A stretch of 64,000 nucleotides of DNA from Agarivorans sp. TSD2052 (GTDB lineage: Bacteria; Pseudomonadota; Gammaproteobacteria; Enterobacterales; Celerinatantimonadaceae), in NCBI RefSeq assembly GCF_023238625.1, contig NZ_CP096670.1, forward strand, positions 2,035,501 to 2,099,500, read 5' to 3'. Shown piece after piece: positions 1 to 9,763 of this stretch; position 1 is the stretch's first letter, and every line of letters starts with the position of its first letter. The position numbers and the translations under genes were made by a program. The notes under the pieces were generated by a model. That model did no database searches. It was not told the DNA's origin and worked only from the letters and a program-made list of their open reading frames with translations.

Positions 1-466
1 CATTTTGGTCTTCGCTGCCACATTTGGGACATGTTCCTTTGACAAAACGGTCGGGCAAAAACATGTTTTTCTCAGGGTCAAATAACTGAGAAATGGTTCT
101 GGTTTTAATATGCCCAGCTTCATTCAACTTATTGTAAATGCCTTCAGATAAGGTTTGGTTTTCTGGGCTATGGGTCGAGTGATAGTTATCAAACTCAATA
201 TTAAATTCTTTGAAGTCAGCACTGTGTTCAAGGTGAACTTGATTGATCATTTCTTCGGGTGAAATTCCCATTTGCTGAGCTTTAAGCATGATCGGAGTGC
301 CATGGGCATCATCGGCACATACGTAGGTGCAGGTATTACCACGAAGTTTTTGGAAACGAACCCAAATATCAGTTTGAATATATTCCAGTAAGTGTCCTAA
401 GTGAATAGGACCATTTGCATAAGGTAAGGCACTGGTGACCAGTATTTTTCGTTGTTCGTTTGTCAT
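1..466 (-). CDS. metG: Methionyl-tRNA synthetase, N-terminal part (cut by window edge)
   Basis: Charges tRNA-Met with methionine in the cytoplasm. Only the first 155 codons are inside the window; the gene runs off the left edge. The reading starts at the ATG at 466 with [19 protein letters not shown]. The class I signature HLGH is at residues 22-25, and a CPKC knuckle (Cys146 and Cys149) marks the start of the zinc-binding insert, at almost the same positions as in E. coli MetRS. No strong Shine-Dalgarno sequence is visible before the start. It is divergent from udk with about 200 bases between, so the two promoters share that space. Identification is from family motifs and I consider it secure. 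Confidence 0.96.
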   Translation of the reverse strand, partial: MTNEQRKILVTSALPYANGPIHLGHLLEYIQTDIWVRFQKLRGNTCTYVCADDAHGTPIMLKAQQMGISPEEMINQVHLEHSADFKEFNIEFDNYHSTHSPENQTLSEGIYNKLNEAGHIKTRTISQLFDPEKNMFLPDRFVKGTCPKCGSEDQN

Positions 467-614
467 GTGATCTACTGTAAGCTCAGTCAATTAACAGGTG
501 ATTCTAGGGAGCCAATCTTACCCTAAGCGGCTGTTGATGCCTAGTGGGTGAGTAGCCAGCTGAATAACTTATGGCTAATCAGCATCAAATATTTATTTGT
601 AGTCTAATCCAGTA

Positions 615-643
615 ATGACTAATAGTGGCTTTGCACCTATAAT
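615..643 (+). promoter_or_regulatory. Candidate sigma-70 promoter of udk
   Basis: A perfect TATAAT at 638-643 follows ATGACT at 615-620 (four of six matches to the -35 consensus) with a 17-base spacer. It ends 27 bases before the udk start codon, so the leader would be about 20 bases. Seen in sequence only. Confidence 0.5.
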
Positions 644-669
644 TGCCGCAAAAGTACTAGGTTAATTCT

Positions 670-1314
670 ATGAAAAATCAAGATCATAATACTGTCGTTA
701 TCGGCATCTCTGGAGCTTCAGCCTCAGGTAAAAGCCTTTTTTCTAAAACCATTGTAAACGACATTCGTAGTGAGCTTGGTGATAGCTGTATTGCCGTTAT
801 AAATGAAGATAGTTATTACAACGACCAAAGTCATATTACCCCTGAGCAACGAAAAAAAACCAATTATGACCACCCAAAGTCGATGGACCACGCGCTATTA
901 GTCAGTCACCTTAAACAGCTAAAACAGGGGCTTACGATTGAGCAGCCTCAATATAGCTACACTGTAAATAACCGAATGGAACAAACTAAAACCGTTCAAC
1001 CCACAAAAATAATAGTTCTGGAGGGGATCCTTCTATTTACCGACCCGGCGATACGTGACCAATTAGATATTAGCATTTTCGTTGATACCCCCCTCGATAT
1101 TTGTTTGGCGCGTCGCATTCAACGTGACCTTAAAGAGCGCGGTAGAACATTAGATTCAGTATTGTCTCAATACCACCATACGGTTCGCCCTATGTTTTTA
1201 CAGTTTGTTGAACCCTCAAAACAGTATGCTGATGTAATCGTCCCACGAGGCGGAAAAAATCGAATTGCAATTGACATCATTAACGCAAAAATAAGACATC
1301 TGCTGGCGTCGTAG
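670..1314 (+). CDS. udk: Uridine kinase
   Basis: Phosphorylates uridine and cytidine to UMP and CMP in pyrimidine salvage. The 214-residue protein matches the usual length (E. coli Udk is 213). The Walker A loop GASASGKS is at residues 15-22, followed by the NEDSYY substrate region, the YDHP motif and the LEGILLF strand typical of the uridine kinase/phosphoribulokinase family. It stands alone on the plus strand, 130 bases before the AsmA-family gene. In E. coli the order is udk-dcd-asmA; here no dcd lies between. The family assignment is secure. Confidence 0.95.
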   Translation: MKNQDHNTVVIGISGASASGKSLFSKTIVNDIRSELGDSCIAVINEDSYYNDQSHITPEQRKKTNYDHPKSMDHALLVSHLKQLKQGLTIEQPQYSYTVNNRMEQTKTVQPTKIIVLEGILLFTDPAIRDQLDISIFVDTPLDICLARRIQRDLKERGRTLDSVLSQYHHTVRPMFLQFVEPSKQYADVIVPRGGKNRIAIDIINAKIRHLLAS

Positions 1315-1444
1315 AGTTGTTTAGTAGACGCTACAGGGTAAGAAAGTTTATCTAATCAAGCGAAAAACAACGCAAACCCAGCTGAATGTGATTATTATAA
1401 ATTAATTACATATTATTCAACGATTTTGATAAATAGGGAAGATC

Positions 1445-3310
1445 ATGAAAAAGCTGCTATATGGACTAGCCATTGTATTTGTTGTAATTATTTTAGCGGT
1501 GGTTATAGCCGTCTCCTTAGTGAATACCGATGACATCAAGCAGTTGCTTGTAGAAAAAACTAAACAAGCAACGGGGCGCGAGCTGATCATTGAAGGTGAT
1601 TTAGGCTGGCGGTTCTTCCCAAGCATTGGTTTTGAGCTTGGAGAAGTACGTTTACTTGATCACCCTGAGTTTGGCGATGGTGATACTTTTAGTATTAACA
1701 GTGCCGAAATGTCAGTGGCTTTGATGCCTTTGTTTAGTAAAAACGTAGAAGTTGGCGATATTTCAGTTGAAGGTTTACGCTTACGCCATCAAACCAACGC
1801 TGATGGCTCTAGTAATCTTGATGATTTAACTAAGGGTGACGCACAACCCGCGCCAACAACTGGGGAAACAGCTGACACTTCAGCTTCTTCGGCTACGAGC
1901 GAATGGAGCATTAGCCTGTCAGGTATTACCCTCAGTGACGCCAATATCGAGCTCATCGATCTTAAACAAAACAAAACGCAGAAGCTTGGCCCAGTAAACT
2001 TTGCCCTTGAAGGCTTGGAGCTCGACCAAGATAACAAATTTACTTTTTCGTTAAACTTCAGTGATGGCCAGTTGGCGGTAGAACAACAGGCTGAGGGTTT
2101 ACTGTTTGTCGCAAGTGACTTTAGCAAAGTAGCTTTAAAAGCAGTCAGTAACAGTATCTCACTAAAAGGGGAAACGATTCCTAATGGTGCGATGAAAGTT
2201 CAAACCGATTTTAGTCTTGCTTATCTTGTTGAAGCAAAAACTGTCGAATTGAGCGATCTTGCGGTAGATATCGATGGTAACACTCAACTAAACGGCAGTA
2301 GCCGGGTCGTGTTAAATGAAATTCCCGACATTTCATTCGACCTAACTATTCCATTACTAGATACCGCTAACTTTATTGCTGAGACTGATAACACAACATC
2401 TAATAATGACAGTAATGATTCCGCCAAACCAAAAAATGAACCAGAACAAGAACCTGACCTTAGTGCGCTTAACACCATCAATTTGGATGGCGTTCTGAGA
2501 ATAACTCAATTTCAACATCAAAAATTGCATATAGAAAATATCAAGCAACAGTTGAGCATTGATAAAGGGATCTTACGTGTTCAAGAGCTAAGCGCCGATT
2601 TGTATGATGGTAAATTGGCAAGCAGTGCAGTTATTAATGCCCAAAAACCTGTAGCCAGTTATTCTATGAAGGCTACTTTGTCAGGTGTCCAAGCTAGGCC
2701 TTTGCTCACAGATGCTGCTGATTTCGAATTTATTGCTGGAGGCTTAAACGTCGACCTCAATCTGAAAGGTGTGGGTTTAACGCCTACGGCGGTAAAACAA
2801 AAAATTTCTGGTCCGATAAACGCCACCTTTACTGACGGTGCAGTGTATGGAGTGAATATTCCACAAATGATCCGTAGTGCCAAAGCATCAATGAAAGGTG
2901 GGGATAAACAGCAAGCTCAGCAAGAACAAAAAACCGATTTTAGTGAGCTGCTAGTCAAGGCGACGTTGGGAAATTCCTTGGCTAGTGTAAAGCAAATGCA
3001 AATGTCTTCGCCGCTGTTACGTATTGATGGCAAAGGCAACTCGCATCTTATTAAAGAAAGTTTAGACTTTAGTTTCGTCACCAAAGTCGTTGCCAGTTTA
3101 GAAGGGCAGGGCGCCGACAATGATTTGGCAGGATTAGATATTCCTATCAATGTAAAAGGTACTTGGTCGGAACCCAAAATAAACCTAGATATGAAGAAGC
3201 TATTTGAAAGCCAAGCAAAAGACGCGGTTAATAAAGAATTAAATAAAGCGTTAGGCGATAATGAAGATAGTAAAAAGCTACTGGATAGCTTAGGTGGTTT
3301 TTTCAATTAA
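1445..3310 (+). CDS. asmA: AsmA-family inner-membrane-anchored protein
   Basis: The protein has 621 residues, with one N-terminal membrane anchor (about residues 4-26) and then a long periplasmic region of beta-rich AsmA repeats. It belongs to the AsmA/TamB bridge-like superfamily, whose members are thought to move or organise phospholipids between the membranes and affect outer-membrane assembly. An acidic low-complexity linker (about residues 315-340, rich in Asn, Asp, Glu and Pro) splits the periplasmic part. The ATG has a good ribosome site (GGGAAGATC before it). It follows udk, as asmA follows udk-dcd in E. coli, which supports the symbol. The related TamB is also in this window at 39.6-43.3 kb. 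The molecular role is inferred from the family. Confidence 0.85.
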   Translation: MKKLLYGLAIVFVVIILAVVIAVSLVNTDDIKQLLVEKTKQATGRELIIEGDLGWRFFPSIGFELGEVRLLDHPEFGDGDTFSINSAEMSVALMPLFSKNVEVGDISVEGLRLRHQTNADGSSNLDDLTKGDAQPAPTTGETADTSASSATSEWSISLSGITLSDANIELIDLKQNKTQKLGPVNFALEGLELDQDNKFTFSLNFSDGQLAVEQQAEGLLFVASDFSKVALKAVSNSISLKGETIPNGAMKVQTDFSLAYLVEAKTVELSDLAVDIDGNTQLNGSSRVVLNEIPDISFDLTIPLLDTANFIAETDNTTSNNDSNDSAKPKNEPEQEPDLSALNTINLDGVLRITQFQHQKLHIENIKQQLSIDKGILRVQELSADLYDGKLASSAVINAQKPVASYSMKATLSGVQARPLLTDAADFEFIAGGLNVDLNLKGVGLTPTAVKQKISGPINATFTDGAVYGVNIPQMIRSAKASMKGGDKQQAQQEQKTDFSELLVKATLGNSLASVKQMQMSSPLLRIDGKGNSHLIKESLDFSFVTKVVASLEGQGADNDLAGLDIPINVKGTWSEPKINLDMKKLFESQAKDAVNKELNKALGDNEDSKKLLDSLGGFFN

Positions 3311-3317
3311 ACATGAT

Positions 3318-3343
3318 GGGGCTTTAGTTGGCCCCTTTGTTTT
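3318..3343 (+). terminator. Intrinsic terminator after asmA
   Basis: GGGGC at 3318-3322 pairs with GCCCC at 3331-3335 and is followed by TTTGTTTT. It lies just past the asmA stop. Because a TTG at 3328 would sit inside this hairpin, it argues for the later GTG start of the phosphatase gene. Confidence 0.65.
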
Positions 3344-3360
3344 ACGGCGAAGGATGCATA

Positions 3361-3834
3361 GTGAATAAAATACCTGGAGTTAAATCTATTCTAGTGGTTT
3401 GCATGGGCAATATATGTAGGTCGACCACAGGCGAAGCTGTATTAAGAACCAAGCTTAAGCAGAAAAAACTGAAAATAAAAGTGGACTCTGCGGGTACCAC
3501 CGATTACCACCATGGGGATAAACCCGACCCCAGAGCGGTTCGAGTTGCCGAAGATAAAGGCTATAGTTTTAAAGGTATACGCTCTCGAAAGGTTTTGATT
3601 AAAGATTTTGCCAAATTTGACCTGATACTTGCTTCAGATAATAAGAACTTAGCTTACCTAGAGAAACACTGCCCTCATCAGTTTAGTAGCAAACTGGCAT
3701 TGTATCTGCCATCAGGTGGAAGTGATACCTTAGAAATTCCTGACCCTTACTACGGCAGCGTGCAGGGTTTTAAAACGGTGCTGGATTTAATTGAACAAGC
3801 AAGTGACGGTTTGATTGAACGCTTAACACCCTAA
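3361..3834 (+). CDS. Low-molecular-weight protein-tyrosine-phosphatase
   Basis: Cytoplasmic enzyme that removes phosphate from protein tyrosines; in bacteria it often acts on tyrosine kinases of polysaccharide export. The CX5R active-site loop is CMGNICRS (Cys14, Arg20 from the chosen start) and the general-acid DP motif is in IPDPYYGS near the C-terminus. I chose GTG at 3361 because GAAGGA lies about six bases upstream; the longer reading from TTG at 3328 would begin inside the asmA terminator. The length, 157 residues, is normal. No tyrosine kinase or capsule genes are nearby, so the substrate is unknown. Confidence 0.87.
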   Translation: MNKIPGVKSILVVCMGNICRSTTGEAVLRTKLKQKKLKIKVDSAGTTDYHHGDKPDPRAVRVAEDKGYSFKGIRSRKVLIKDFAKFDLILASDNKNLAYLEKHCPHQFSSKLALYLPSGGSDTLEIPDPYYGSVQGFKTVLDLIEQASDGLIERLTP

Positions 3835-3882
3835 AATCCCCCCCAATTCGCTAAACGCTATATTGCTTTCTATTTTGTCCTA

Positions 3883-3906
3883 AGCCTTTTTAAGGCTATT
3901 TTATTG
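3883..3906 (+). terminator. Intrinsic terminator after the phosphatase gene
   Basis: AGCCTT at 3883-3888 and AAGGCT at 3892-3897 form a short hairpin with a TTT loop, followed by ATTTTATT. Confidence 0.55.
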
Positions 3907-4060
3907 CACGGTACAAATTTACCTGATCAGCCAATGAGATAGCGCGTGTCAGAAAGCTATGCGGCTCTGTGTTACAGCAATCGATTATTAATGGTTTTGT
4001 TACTATGGCTTTGCTGCTATACTCTTTGGGTTTTGTGCCTAATAAGTAGTAGAGAAATAG

Positions 4061-5110
4061 ATGAGAGTTGAGACAGATATAAAGCTTGGTTTTAAAGACG
4101 TTTTAATCAAACCTAAGCGTTCAACACTGAAGAGTAGATCTCAGGTTGTACTTGATCGGAAGTTTACCTTTAAACATACCGGTAGTCAATGGGAAGGTGT
4201 GCCTGTTATTGCCGCAAATATGGATACTGTGGGAACCTTTGGCTTAGCGGCAGCCTTAGCTGAACATAAAATGATGACGGCAGTACATAAGCATTACTCG
4301 ATTGCTCAGTGGTCTGAGTTTCTAGCGAATATGGCGCCTGAGAAAATCAAATACTTGATGGTAAGTTGCGGTACTTCAGACGCAGAGTTTGAAAAAACTA
4401 AGCAAATTTTGGCTCTTAATAAGCATCTTCAGTTTATATGTGTTGATGTTGCTAATGGCTACTCAGAGCATTTTGTGAGTTTTGTTCGTAAGATGCGTGA
4501 CACCTTTGCTGATAAGGTTATTGTTGCGGGTAACGTGGTTACCGGTGAAATGGTAGAAGAGCTCATCTTAAGCGGTGCCGATATTGTTAAAGTGGGCATT
4601 GGCCCGGGCAGTGTGTGTACCACTCGGGTGAAAACCGGTGTAGGTTACCCGCAGCTGTCAGCCATTATTGAATGTGCCGATGCGGCTCATGGCCTTGGTG
4701 GACAAATAGTGGGTGATGGTGGTTGTACTCAAGCGGGCGATGTGGCCAAGGCGTTTGGCGGCGGAGCTGATTTTGTGATGTTAGGTGGAATGTTGGCTGC
4801 GCATAAAGAAAATGGCGGCGAAGTCGTCGAAGAGAACGGCCAGCAGTTCATGAAATTTTATGGCATGAGTTCACAAACAGCGATGGATAAGCACACCGGT
4901 GGGGTGGCAGAATATCGAGCCTCTGAAGGTAAAACAGTTTTGCTTCCTTATAAAGGCAGTGTTCAACTTACCGTACAAGACGTATTGGGCGGGGTTCGTT
5001 CTGCGTGTACTTATGTAGGGGCGTCTGAACTTAAAGAGTTAACTAAGCGCACCACATTTATTCGAGTTCAAGAACAAGAAAATCAAGTGTTTGGTATTAC
5101 CAAAGTATAA
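4061..5110 (+). CDS. guaC: GMP reductase
   Basis: Converts GMP to IMP with NADPH, releasing ammonia, in purine interconversion. It has 349 residues (E. coli GuaC has 347). The IMP dehydrogenase/GMP reductase signature [11 protein letters not shown] places the catalytic cysteine at Cys186, the same number as in E. coli, and there is no CBS-domain insertion, which separates it from IMP dehydrogenase. It is monocistronic, with a terminator on each side. A possible -10 element TATACT is at 4018-4023 with only a weak -35. I saw no clear PurR-type palindrome. Confidence 0.95.
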   Translation: MRVETDIKLGFKDVLIKPKRSTLKSRSQVVLDRKFTFKHTGSQWEGVPVIAANMDTVGTFGLAAALAEHKMMTAVHKHYSIAQWSEFLANMAPEKIKYLMVSCGTSDAEFEKTKQILALNKHLQFICVDVANGYSEHFVSFVRKMRDTFADKVIVAGNVVTGEMVEELILSGADIVKVGIGPGSVCTTRVKTGVGYPQLSAIIECADAAHGLGGQIVGDGGCTQAGDVAKAFGGGADFVMLGGMLAAHKENGGEVVEENGQQFMKFYGMSSQTAMDKHTGGVAEYRASEGKTVLLPYKGSVQLTVQDVLGGVRSACTYVGASELKELTKRTTFIRVQEQENQVFGITKV

Positions 5111-5137
5111 ATTTGTGGGTTCACAAAATGAACACAA

Positions 5138-5169
5138 GACCCTAAAGGAAACCTTTTAGGGTCTTTTTT
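5138..5169. terminator. Terminator between guaC and the convergent yeaD
   Basis: GACCCTAAAGG (from 5138) pairs with CCTTTTAGGGTC (to 5163), with a one-base bulge, and is followed by TTTTTT. It serves guaC; the convergent yeaD ends three bases further on. Confidence 0.8.
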
Positions 5170-5171
5170 AT

Positions 5172-6020
5172 TTAGCGAATAACTTGAATTAACTGGTGCG
5201 AATGCTTAGCCGGTATTTTGACGGGTGACTGAGTGATAGCGGTTTCAATGCAAATGAAGTGGTCAGCACTATGTAGGTCAGCCATGTTGTCAGCTAATTT
5301 TTTACCGGGGTTCCACACTACTACGCTGTCATGACCGCGGTGTTCAATCTCTACTGTTGAATTATCCCAGCTTAAATGACTAATATTTTTGGGCTTTAGG
5401 TAGATTCGGTCGGTTTCTTCACTTAGTTCAAACTGTGTTACATCGTATTTTGTCTGTTGGCTGACAGAATCAATATATTGATCGCCAAGTGATCCGATGT
5501 GTAATTTTTTTACATCAGTTATGAAATAACTATGCAATGCGCCAGTGATTTCAAATTCGGTCGGGCTGTTGTTGGTGGTCGTTAGTTCAATGCTAGCTTG
5601 TTCACCGAGGGTGAATTTACAGCTTAAGGCAATTTCTGGTGTTGAATCATGGCACAGGGTAAGTATCAGTTGGCAGTATTGCTCGGTTGTTTTAATGGTA
5701 TCTAGTGACCATTGGCTGGTTCTAGCAAAGCCATGTCTTGGGTAGGTGTCACCTCCCAAGGTACCAAAACAGGGCCAGCAAATAGGAATGCCTCCGCGAA
5801 TCGCTTTTCCCCTGGTGAATTCGCTACTGTCGCTAAGCCATAATTTTTCTTTGCCGGGATTAGGTCGGTAACTGACTAAGTGAGCCCCTTGCTGGGCAAT
5901 AAGTGCTTTTGCTTGTGGATGATCGACCCAATAAAACAGCATACCTTCTTCGTTACGCACTTCAAATACAGCGTTATCTAGCTGTTTAACGACTTTAAGT
6001 TGTAATCTTTCAAGGACCAT
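5172..6020 (-). CDS. yeaD: D-hexose-6-phosphate mutarotase (aldose 1-epimerase family)
   Basis: Interconverts the anomers of hexose 6-phosphates such as glucose 6-phosphate. The 282-residue beta-sandwich protein contains GGIPICWPCFG and the YPRHGFAR segment that holds a catalytic histidine of the family. The ATG at 6020 has AGGTG six bases upstream; a GTG at 6029 lies within that ribosome site and is unlikely to be used. It follows gapA on the same strand, as in E. coli, but a terminator lies between them, so expression may partly depend on read-through. The family call is firm; the substrate is by homology. Confidence 0.88.
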   Translation of the reverse strand: MVLERLQLKVVKQLDNAVFEVRNEEGMLFYWVDHPQAKALIAQQGAHLVSYRPNPGKEKLWLSDSSEFTRGKAIRGGIPICWPCFGTLGGDTYPRHGFARTSQWSLDTIKTTEQYCQLILTLCHDSTPEIALSCKFTLGEQASIELTTTNNSPTEFEITGALHSYFITDVKKLHIGSLGDQYIDSVSQQTKYDVTQFELSEETDRIYLKPKNISHLSWDNSTVEIEHRGHDSVVVWNPGKKLADNMADLHSADHFICIETAITQSPVKIPAKHSHQLIQVIR

Positions 6021-6032
6021 AAATTGCACCTA

Positions 6033-6058
6033 TAAAAAAAGCGACCCTAAGGTCGCTT
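6033..6058 (-). terminator. Terminator after gapA
   Basis: On the minus strand AGCGACC and GGTCGCT form a hairpin with a TTA-type loop, followed by seven Ts. It sits between gapA and yeaD and would reduce yeaD transcription. Confidence 0.8.
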
Positions 6059-6085
6059 TATTAGTCTAGCTTAAAGCTACATTTC

Positions 6086-7398
<1,313 letters not shown>

Positions 7399-9594
7399 AT
7401 GTCAGATCAAATCATTGAACAGTTGGTAAAGCTTCGCGGCATCGAAACCAGCTACGTAGATGCTTGGGGTAATGCGGCTGAAGTCGTGCCTGAAAGCAAG
7501 TTAAAATTATTGAAAGCACTCGGTTACCCTGTAGATAACGCAGAGCAATTAGCCCAACGTTATGAAGAGGACGTACTGAATTACTGGCAACAAGTAATGC
7601 CAGTAGTAAAAGTAGTGAGAGTCGCTCCGCAATATCCTCTGGAAATTCGTGTTCCTATTGAGCTAGCCAATAAGAGTTTTAATTGGAAGCTGCAAACTGA
7701 GCAGGGTGAAGAATTCAAGGGGCAAATCGTTCCTGTTGATGGTGAGCTTATCGAAGCTCATGCCATTAATGAAGCAGAATACCAAGCTTATCAAGTTCCA
7801 CTAGAGCTAGAATTACCTATTGGTTACCACTCTTTAAGTATCTCGTTAAAGGGCGGACGCAAAGTATTGGCTGAAACACGTTACATTGTTGCGCCACAAG
7901 CGGCATATATTCAACCTAGTATTGCCAACGGTAAAAAAGTTTGGGGCCCTAGCGTTCAACTTTACTGTCTACGCAGTGAAACAAACTGGGGTATTGGCGA
8001 TTTCAGTGACTTACAAGTATTAGTTAAAAATATTGCTGAAAAGGGTGGTGACTTTGTTGGTTTAAACCCAATTCACTCTTTGTACCCAGCAAACCCAGAA
8101 GCTGCTAGCCCTTATAGCCCGTCTTCGCGTCGCTGGTTAAACGTAGTTTACATCGATGTTAAAGCCATTGCCGAGTTTGAAGCTTCTGAAGCGGCTGAAT
8201 TAGTCGCTAGCAGTGCTTTTCAGAATCGCTTAGAGCAACTTCGCAGTAGCGAATGGGTAGATTACACTGGTGTCACTGAAGCCAAGTTAGAAGCGCTTAG
8301 ACTTGTCTTTAAACAGTTCCAAACTGTTCAAAAAGGCCGCACTAAACGCGCTAATGCTTTCCGTTCTTTTGTTAAAGAAGGCGGCGAAAGCTTAGCTGCT
8401 CAGGCAACTTACGACGCATTACAAGCTCACTTGTATGACGCGATTGGTAACGCTTGGGGTTGGCCAGCATGGCCAGACGAATATAAAGAATACCATTTAC
8501 CAGCAGTCGCAGAGTGGGTTAAAGCTAACCAGGAAGCGGTAGATTTTTATCTGTGGTTACAGTGGATGGCTGATGAGCAATTAGCTGCGGTTGATGCTGT
8601 TGCTAAAGATTCTGGTATGGCAATGGGCCTTTACCGCGACCTAGCCGTAGGTGTTAGTGAAGGTAGTGTAGAGATTTGGGCAAATGGTGACCTTTACTCG
8701 CTAGACGCAAGTGTAGGCGCTCCGCCAGATATTCTTGGTCCATTAGGTCAAAAGTGGGGCTTGCCTCCGATGGACCCAGCAGTGCTTGAGGAACAGCAAT
8801 ATCAACCCATGATTGATTTGTTCCGCTCAAACATGCGTTCATGTGGTTCATTACGTATTGACCACGCAATGGCGCTGTTACGACTTTGGTTAGTCCCTAA
8901 TGAAGATTCTGCTGATAAAGGTGCTTACCTTTATTACCCCATCCAAGATCTATTAGGCATTTTGGTTCTAGAGAGCCACAGAAATAAATGTCTCATCATT
9001 GGTGAAGATTTAGGCACGGTGCCTGACGGCATATTTGAAATACTTCAAGAGAACGGTGTTCACTCTTACCGTATATTCTTCTTTGAACAAGCTGAAGATG
9101 GTGGCTTCATTTCACCGGCTCATTATCCAGTTCAGGCGATGTCTGCAGTGACAACCCACGATATGCCAACCCTACGTGGTTTTTGGCATTGTGATGATTT
9201 AGCACTAGGTCGCGAGTTAGGCATTTACCCTGACGAAGACGTATTGCAAAGTCTTTATAAAGATCGCCATGAAAATAAACAGAAGCTACTAGATACCTTA
9301 CATGGTCATCAAAGCATTCCTGATTATATTTCACATGATGTAAATTGGGTTGGTATGGATCGTGGCTTGAACTTCGGTATTCAAGTGCATATGGCAAAGG
9401 GCAGTTGTAGCCTATTGTCTGTCCAATTAGAAGATTGGATGGAGATGGACAAGCCTGTTAACGTACCTGGCACTTCAGCTGAATATCCAAACTGGCGACG
9501 TAAGCTAACTTGGAATCTTAGTGACTTGTTTGCGAGTAACGATGTCCAACAATTAATGCAGTCACTGACCGATGCTCGTAACAAAGCTAGTTAG
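7399..9594 (+). CDS. malQ: 4-alpha-glucanotransferase (amylomaltase, GH77)
   Basis: Transfers alpha-1,4-glucan segments between maltodextrins, releasing glucose, in cytoplasmic maltodextrin use. The 731-residue length suits the longer MalQ type with an N-terminal extension (about residues 1-170) before the barrel. The nucleophile is Asp488 in LRIDHA and the acid/base is Glu536 in GEDLGTVPD; WGIGDF near residue 196 is a GH77 signature. It starts the malQ-glgB-glgX series, but its own terminator at 9616 separates it from glgB. No malP is next to it, unlike the malPQ pair of enterics. Confidence 0.94.
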   Translation: MSDQIIEQLVKLRGIETSYVDAWGNAAEVVPESKLKLLKALGYPVDNAEQLAQRYEEDVLNYWQQVMPVVKVVRVAPQYPLEIRVPIELANKSFNWKLQTEQGEEFKGQIVPVDGELIEAHAINEAEYQAYQVPLELELPIGYHSLSISLKGGRKVLAETRYIVAPQAAYIQPSIANGKKVWGPSVQLYCLRSETNWGIGDFSDLQVLVKNIAEKGGDFVGLNPIHSLYPANPEAASPYSPSSRRWLNVVYIDVKAIAEFEASEAAELVASSAFQNRLEQLRSSEWVDYTGVTEAKLEALRLVFKQFQTVQKGRTKRANAFRSFVKEGGESLAAQATYDALQAHLYDAIGNAWGWPAWPDEYKEYHLPAVAEWVKANQEAVDFYLWLQWMADEQLAAVDAVAKDSGMAMGLYRDLAVGVSEGSVEIWANGDLYSLDASVGAPPDILGPLGQKWGLPPMDPAVLEEQQYQPMIDLFRSNMRSCGSLRIDHAMALLRLWLVPNEDSADKGAYLYYPIQDLLGILVLESHRNKCLIIGEDLGTVPDGIFEILQENGVHSYRIFFFEQAEDGGFISPAHYPVQAMSAVTTHDMPTLRGFWHCDDLALGRELGIYPDEDVLQSLYKDRHENKQKLLDTLHGHQSIPDYISHDVNWVGMDRGLNFGIQVHMAKGSCSLLSVQLEDWMEMDKPVNVPGTSAEYPNWRRKLTWNLSDLFASNDVQQLMQSLTDARNKAS

Positions 9595-9615
9595 TTATTG
9601 TTCATAATATAAGCA

Positions 9616-9641
9616 AGCGCTCTTCGGAGCGCTTTTTTTTT
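9616..9641 (+). terminator. Strong terminator after malQ
   Basis: AGCGCTC at 9616-9622 and GAGCGCT at 9627-9633 close a TTCG tetraloop, followed by an unbroken run of Ts. It suggests that glgB has its own promoter. Confidence 0.9.
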
Positions 9642-9649
9642 GCCATGAA

Positions 9650-9694
9650 AATGTTTTCTATCTCACTTTAGTGGCCATAAAAGCAGAAAACATT
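9650..9694. promoter_or_regulatory. Spaced 10-bp inverted repeat before glgB
   Basis: AATGTTTTCT at 9650-9659 is matched exactly by AGAAAACATT at 9685-9694, 25 bases apart, in the 120-base interval between the malQ terminator and glgB. It could be a two-site operator or an RNA stem in the glgB leader. No known motif was recognised. Confidence 0.35.
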
Positions 9695-9763
9695 GCTCAG
9701 TTGCGCTAACCTAAGTTTAATGACCAAATCCCCTTATTCTCAGGATCTTAAGGTAAGTAAACA

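Noticed and set aside
3328-3360. N-terminal extension of the tyrosine phosphatase from TTG at 3328
   Set aside because: It begins inside the asmA terminator hairpin and has no ribosome site; the GTG at 3361 has a good one.
3835-4060. PurR operator or riboswitch before guaC
   Set aside because: No PurR-type palindrome or conserved purine-riboswitch elements could be seen; only a terminator and a weak promoter.
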